31,701 bases of DNA, taken from positions 1 to 31,701 of the forward strand of contig UQNI01000014.1 of NCBI GenBank assembly GCA_900542375.1, written 5' to 3'. Position numbers and translations under genes: made by a program. Numbering within the stretch: position 1 is the first letter of the stretch; each line of letters opens with the position of its first letter. The stretch is from an uncultured Oscillospiraceae bacterium. Lineage in GTDB: Bacteria; Bacillota; Clostridia; Oscillospirales; Acutalibacteraceae. This document shows, piece after piece, positions 31,023-31,701 of the stretch. Below the pieces are notes generated by a model. That model was not told the DNA's origin and ran no database searches. It saw only the letters and a list, made by a program, of their open reading frames with translations.

Positions 31023-31701
31023 ATGAAAAAAGTAGTTCAGACAGCAGGAAGAAATGCATTAGGAACTTTTGCTCCTGATTTTGCACATTATAATGATGAT
31101 GTCCTTTTCGGAGAAAACTGGAATAATCAGGACATTGATCTGAAAACAAGAAGTATCATAACCGTAGTAGCTTTAATGGCATCCGGTATCACAGACTCTT
31201 CTTTAAAATTCCATTTACAGAATGCAAAGGCTCATGGCGTAACCCAGAAAGAGATCGCAGCCGTTATCACCCATGTTGCTTTTTATGCAGGCTGGCCAAA
31301 GGGCTGGGCTGTATTTAATCTGGCAAAGGAAGTATGGGCAGATGATGAAGGCGACCTTCCATACGAAGATGAGGCAATGAGAGCCCACGCAAAAGAAATG
31401 GTATTCCCCATCGGTGCGCCAAATGACGGTTTTGCCCAGTATTTCTCCGGAAAGAGTTTCCTGGAACCTGTATCTACCAGCCAGGTTGGTATTTTTAATG
31501 TAACTTTTGAGCCAGGCTGCCGCAACAACTGGCATATCCATCACGCAAAGAGCGGTGGCGGCCAGATCTTAGTCTGTGTCGCAGGCCGTGGATATTATCA
31601 GGAAGAGGGAAAAGAAGCCGTTGAAATGAAACCAGGCGACTGCATCAATATTCCTGCAGAAGTAAAGCACTGGCATGGTGCAGCACCGGACAGCTGGTTC
31701 A
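31023..31701 (+). CDS. Carboxymuconolactone decarboxylase-like domain fused to cupin (partial, runs off the window)
   Basis: The first 226 residues of an ORF that continues past the window end. The N-terminal domain (about residues 20-110) matches the gamma-carboxymuconolactone decarboxylase family, with KTRSIITVVALMASG, LKFHLQNAKAHGVTQKEIAA and YAGWPKGW. It has no CxxC, so it is not a peroxidase of the AhpD type. The C-terminal cupin starts near residue 155 and has WHIHH, an Ala-Gly-Arg-Gly turn, and PGDCINIPAEVKHWH. The usual motif-1 glutamate seems replaced by glutamine (GGGQILV), which may alter metal binding. Substrate unknown. AAGGAGAG lies eight bases before ATG 31023. It probably shares a transcript with the flavodoxin gene. 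Confidence 0.88.
   Translation, partial: MKKVVQTAGRNALGTFAPDFAHYNDDVLFGENWNNQDIDLKTRSIITVVALMASGITDSSLKFHLQNAKAHGVTQKEIAAVITHVAFYAGWPKGWAVFNLAKEVWADDEGDLPYEDEAMRAHAKEMVFPIGAPNDGFAQYFSGKSFLEPVSTSQVGIFNVTFEPGCRNNWHIHHAKSGGGQILVCVAGRGYYQEEGKEAVEMKPGDCINIPAEVKHWHGAAPDSWF

Larger units (their letters stand above)
29749..31701. other. Segment with foreign base signature
   Basis: By manual scan this stretch holds 19 GATC sites in 1.95 kb, the first at about 29807. The preceding 29.7 kb holds only six. Isoleucine is often ATC here (8 of 12 in the flavodoxin) but mainly ATT in upstream genes. It covers three genes and runs off the window. Origin by recent transfer or by a misjoined contig cannot be distinguished from this sequence alone. 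Confidence 0.75.

Overview
The window is a low-GC Gram-positive chromosome segment. Class Clostridia is my best guess, and the lineage below that is not resolved. The evidence is AT-rich coding sequence, strong purine-rich ribosome binding sites, sigma-A type promoters, a T-box, a cobalamin and a fluoride riboswitch, the MurT/GatD pair, and two spore-associated homologues (a SleL-like cortex hydrolase and an SPL-family radical SAM protein). No rRNA, tRNA, CRISPR array, insertion sequence or phage gene was seen.

Region 1 (1-4752): a thioredoxin-reductase-like flavoprotein without the redox CxxC pair, then a consensus promoter, a cobalamin riboswitch with its terminator, and a four-gene operon (btuF, btuC, btuD, CGGC-domain protein) for corrinoid uptake. 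Region 2 (4816-8750): an SPL-like radical SAM protein whose catalytic cysteine position appears to be serine, a membrane-anchored polysaccharide deacetylase followed by a single-cluster ferredoxin, and a glycosyltransferase. Region 3 (8751-12781, mostly minus strand): a fluoride riboswitch with a near-consensus promoter and an intrinsic terminator, followed by a small unrecognised ORF and a CLC-F type fluoride exporter. Upstream of these lies a LysM-GH18 spore cortex enzyme.

Region 4 (13069-16993): murT-gatD for lipid II amidation, then a rubredoxin/glutamate-synthase-domain fusion. Region 5 (17015-22594): an operon-like run of lipoprotein, response regulator, histidine kinase, yqhQ and prmC, with overlapping or close junctions. 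Region 6 (22597-26532): recA with its promoter and a possible SOS operator, recX behind an attenuator-like hairpin, and rimO-pgsA. Region 7 (26560-29098): a T-box leader, cysE and cysS, a unit for cysteine synthesis and charging that should respond to uncharged tRNA-Cys. Region 8 (29238-31701): a GNAT gene, then a sugar O-acetyltransferase, a flavodoxin and a partial CMD/cupin protein.

Two signals stand out. First, the tetranucleotide GATC occurs only 6 times in the first 29.7 kb but 19 times in the last 1.95 kb, with a matching shift in isoleucine codons. The last three genes therefore probably come from a different genome, by recent transfer or by contig chimerism. Second, the fluoride riboswitch sits about 600 bases ahead of the fluoride exporter, and between them is a 146-codon ORF with a good ribosome binding site and no family I recognise.
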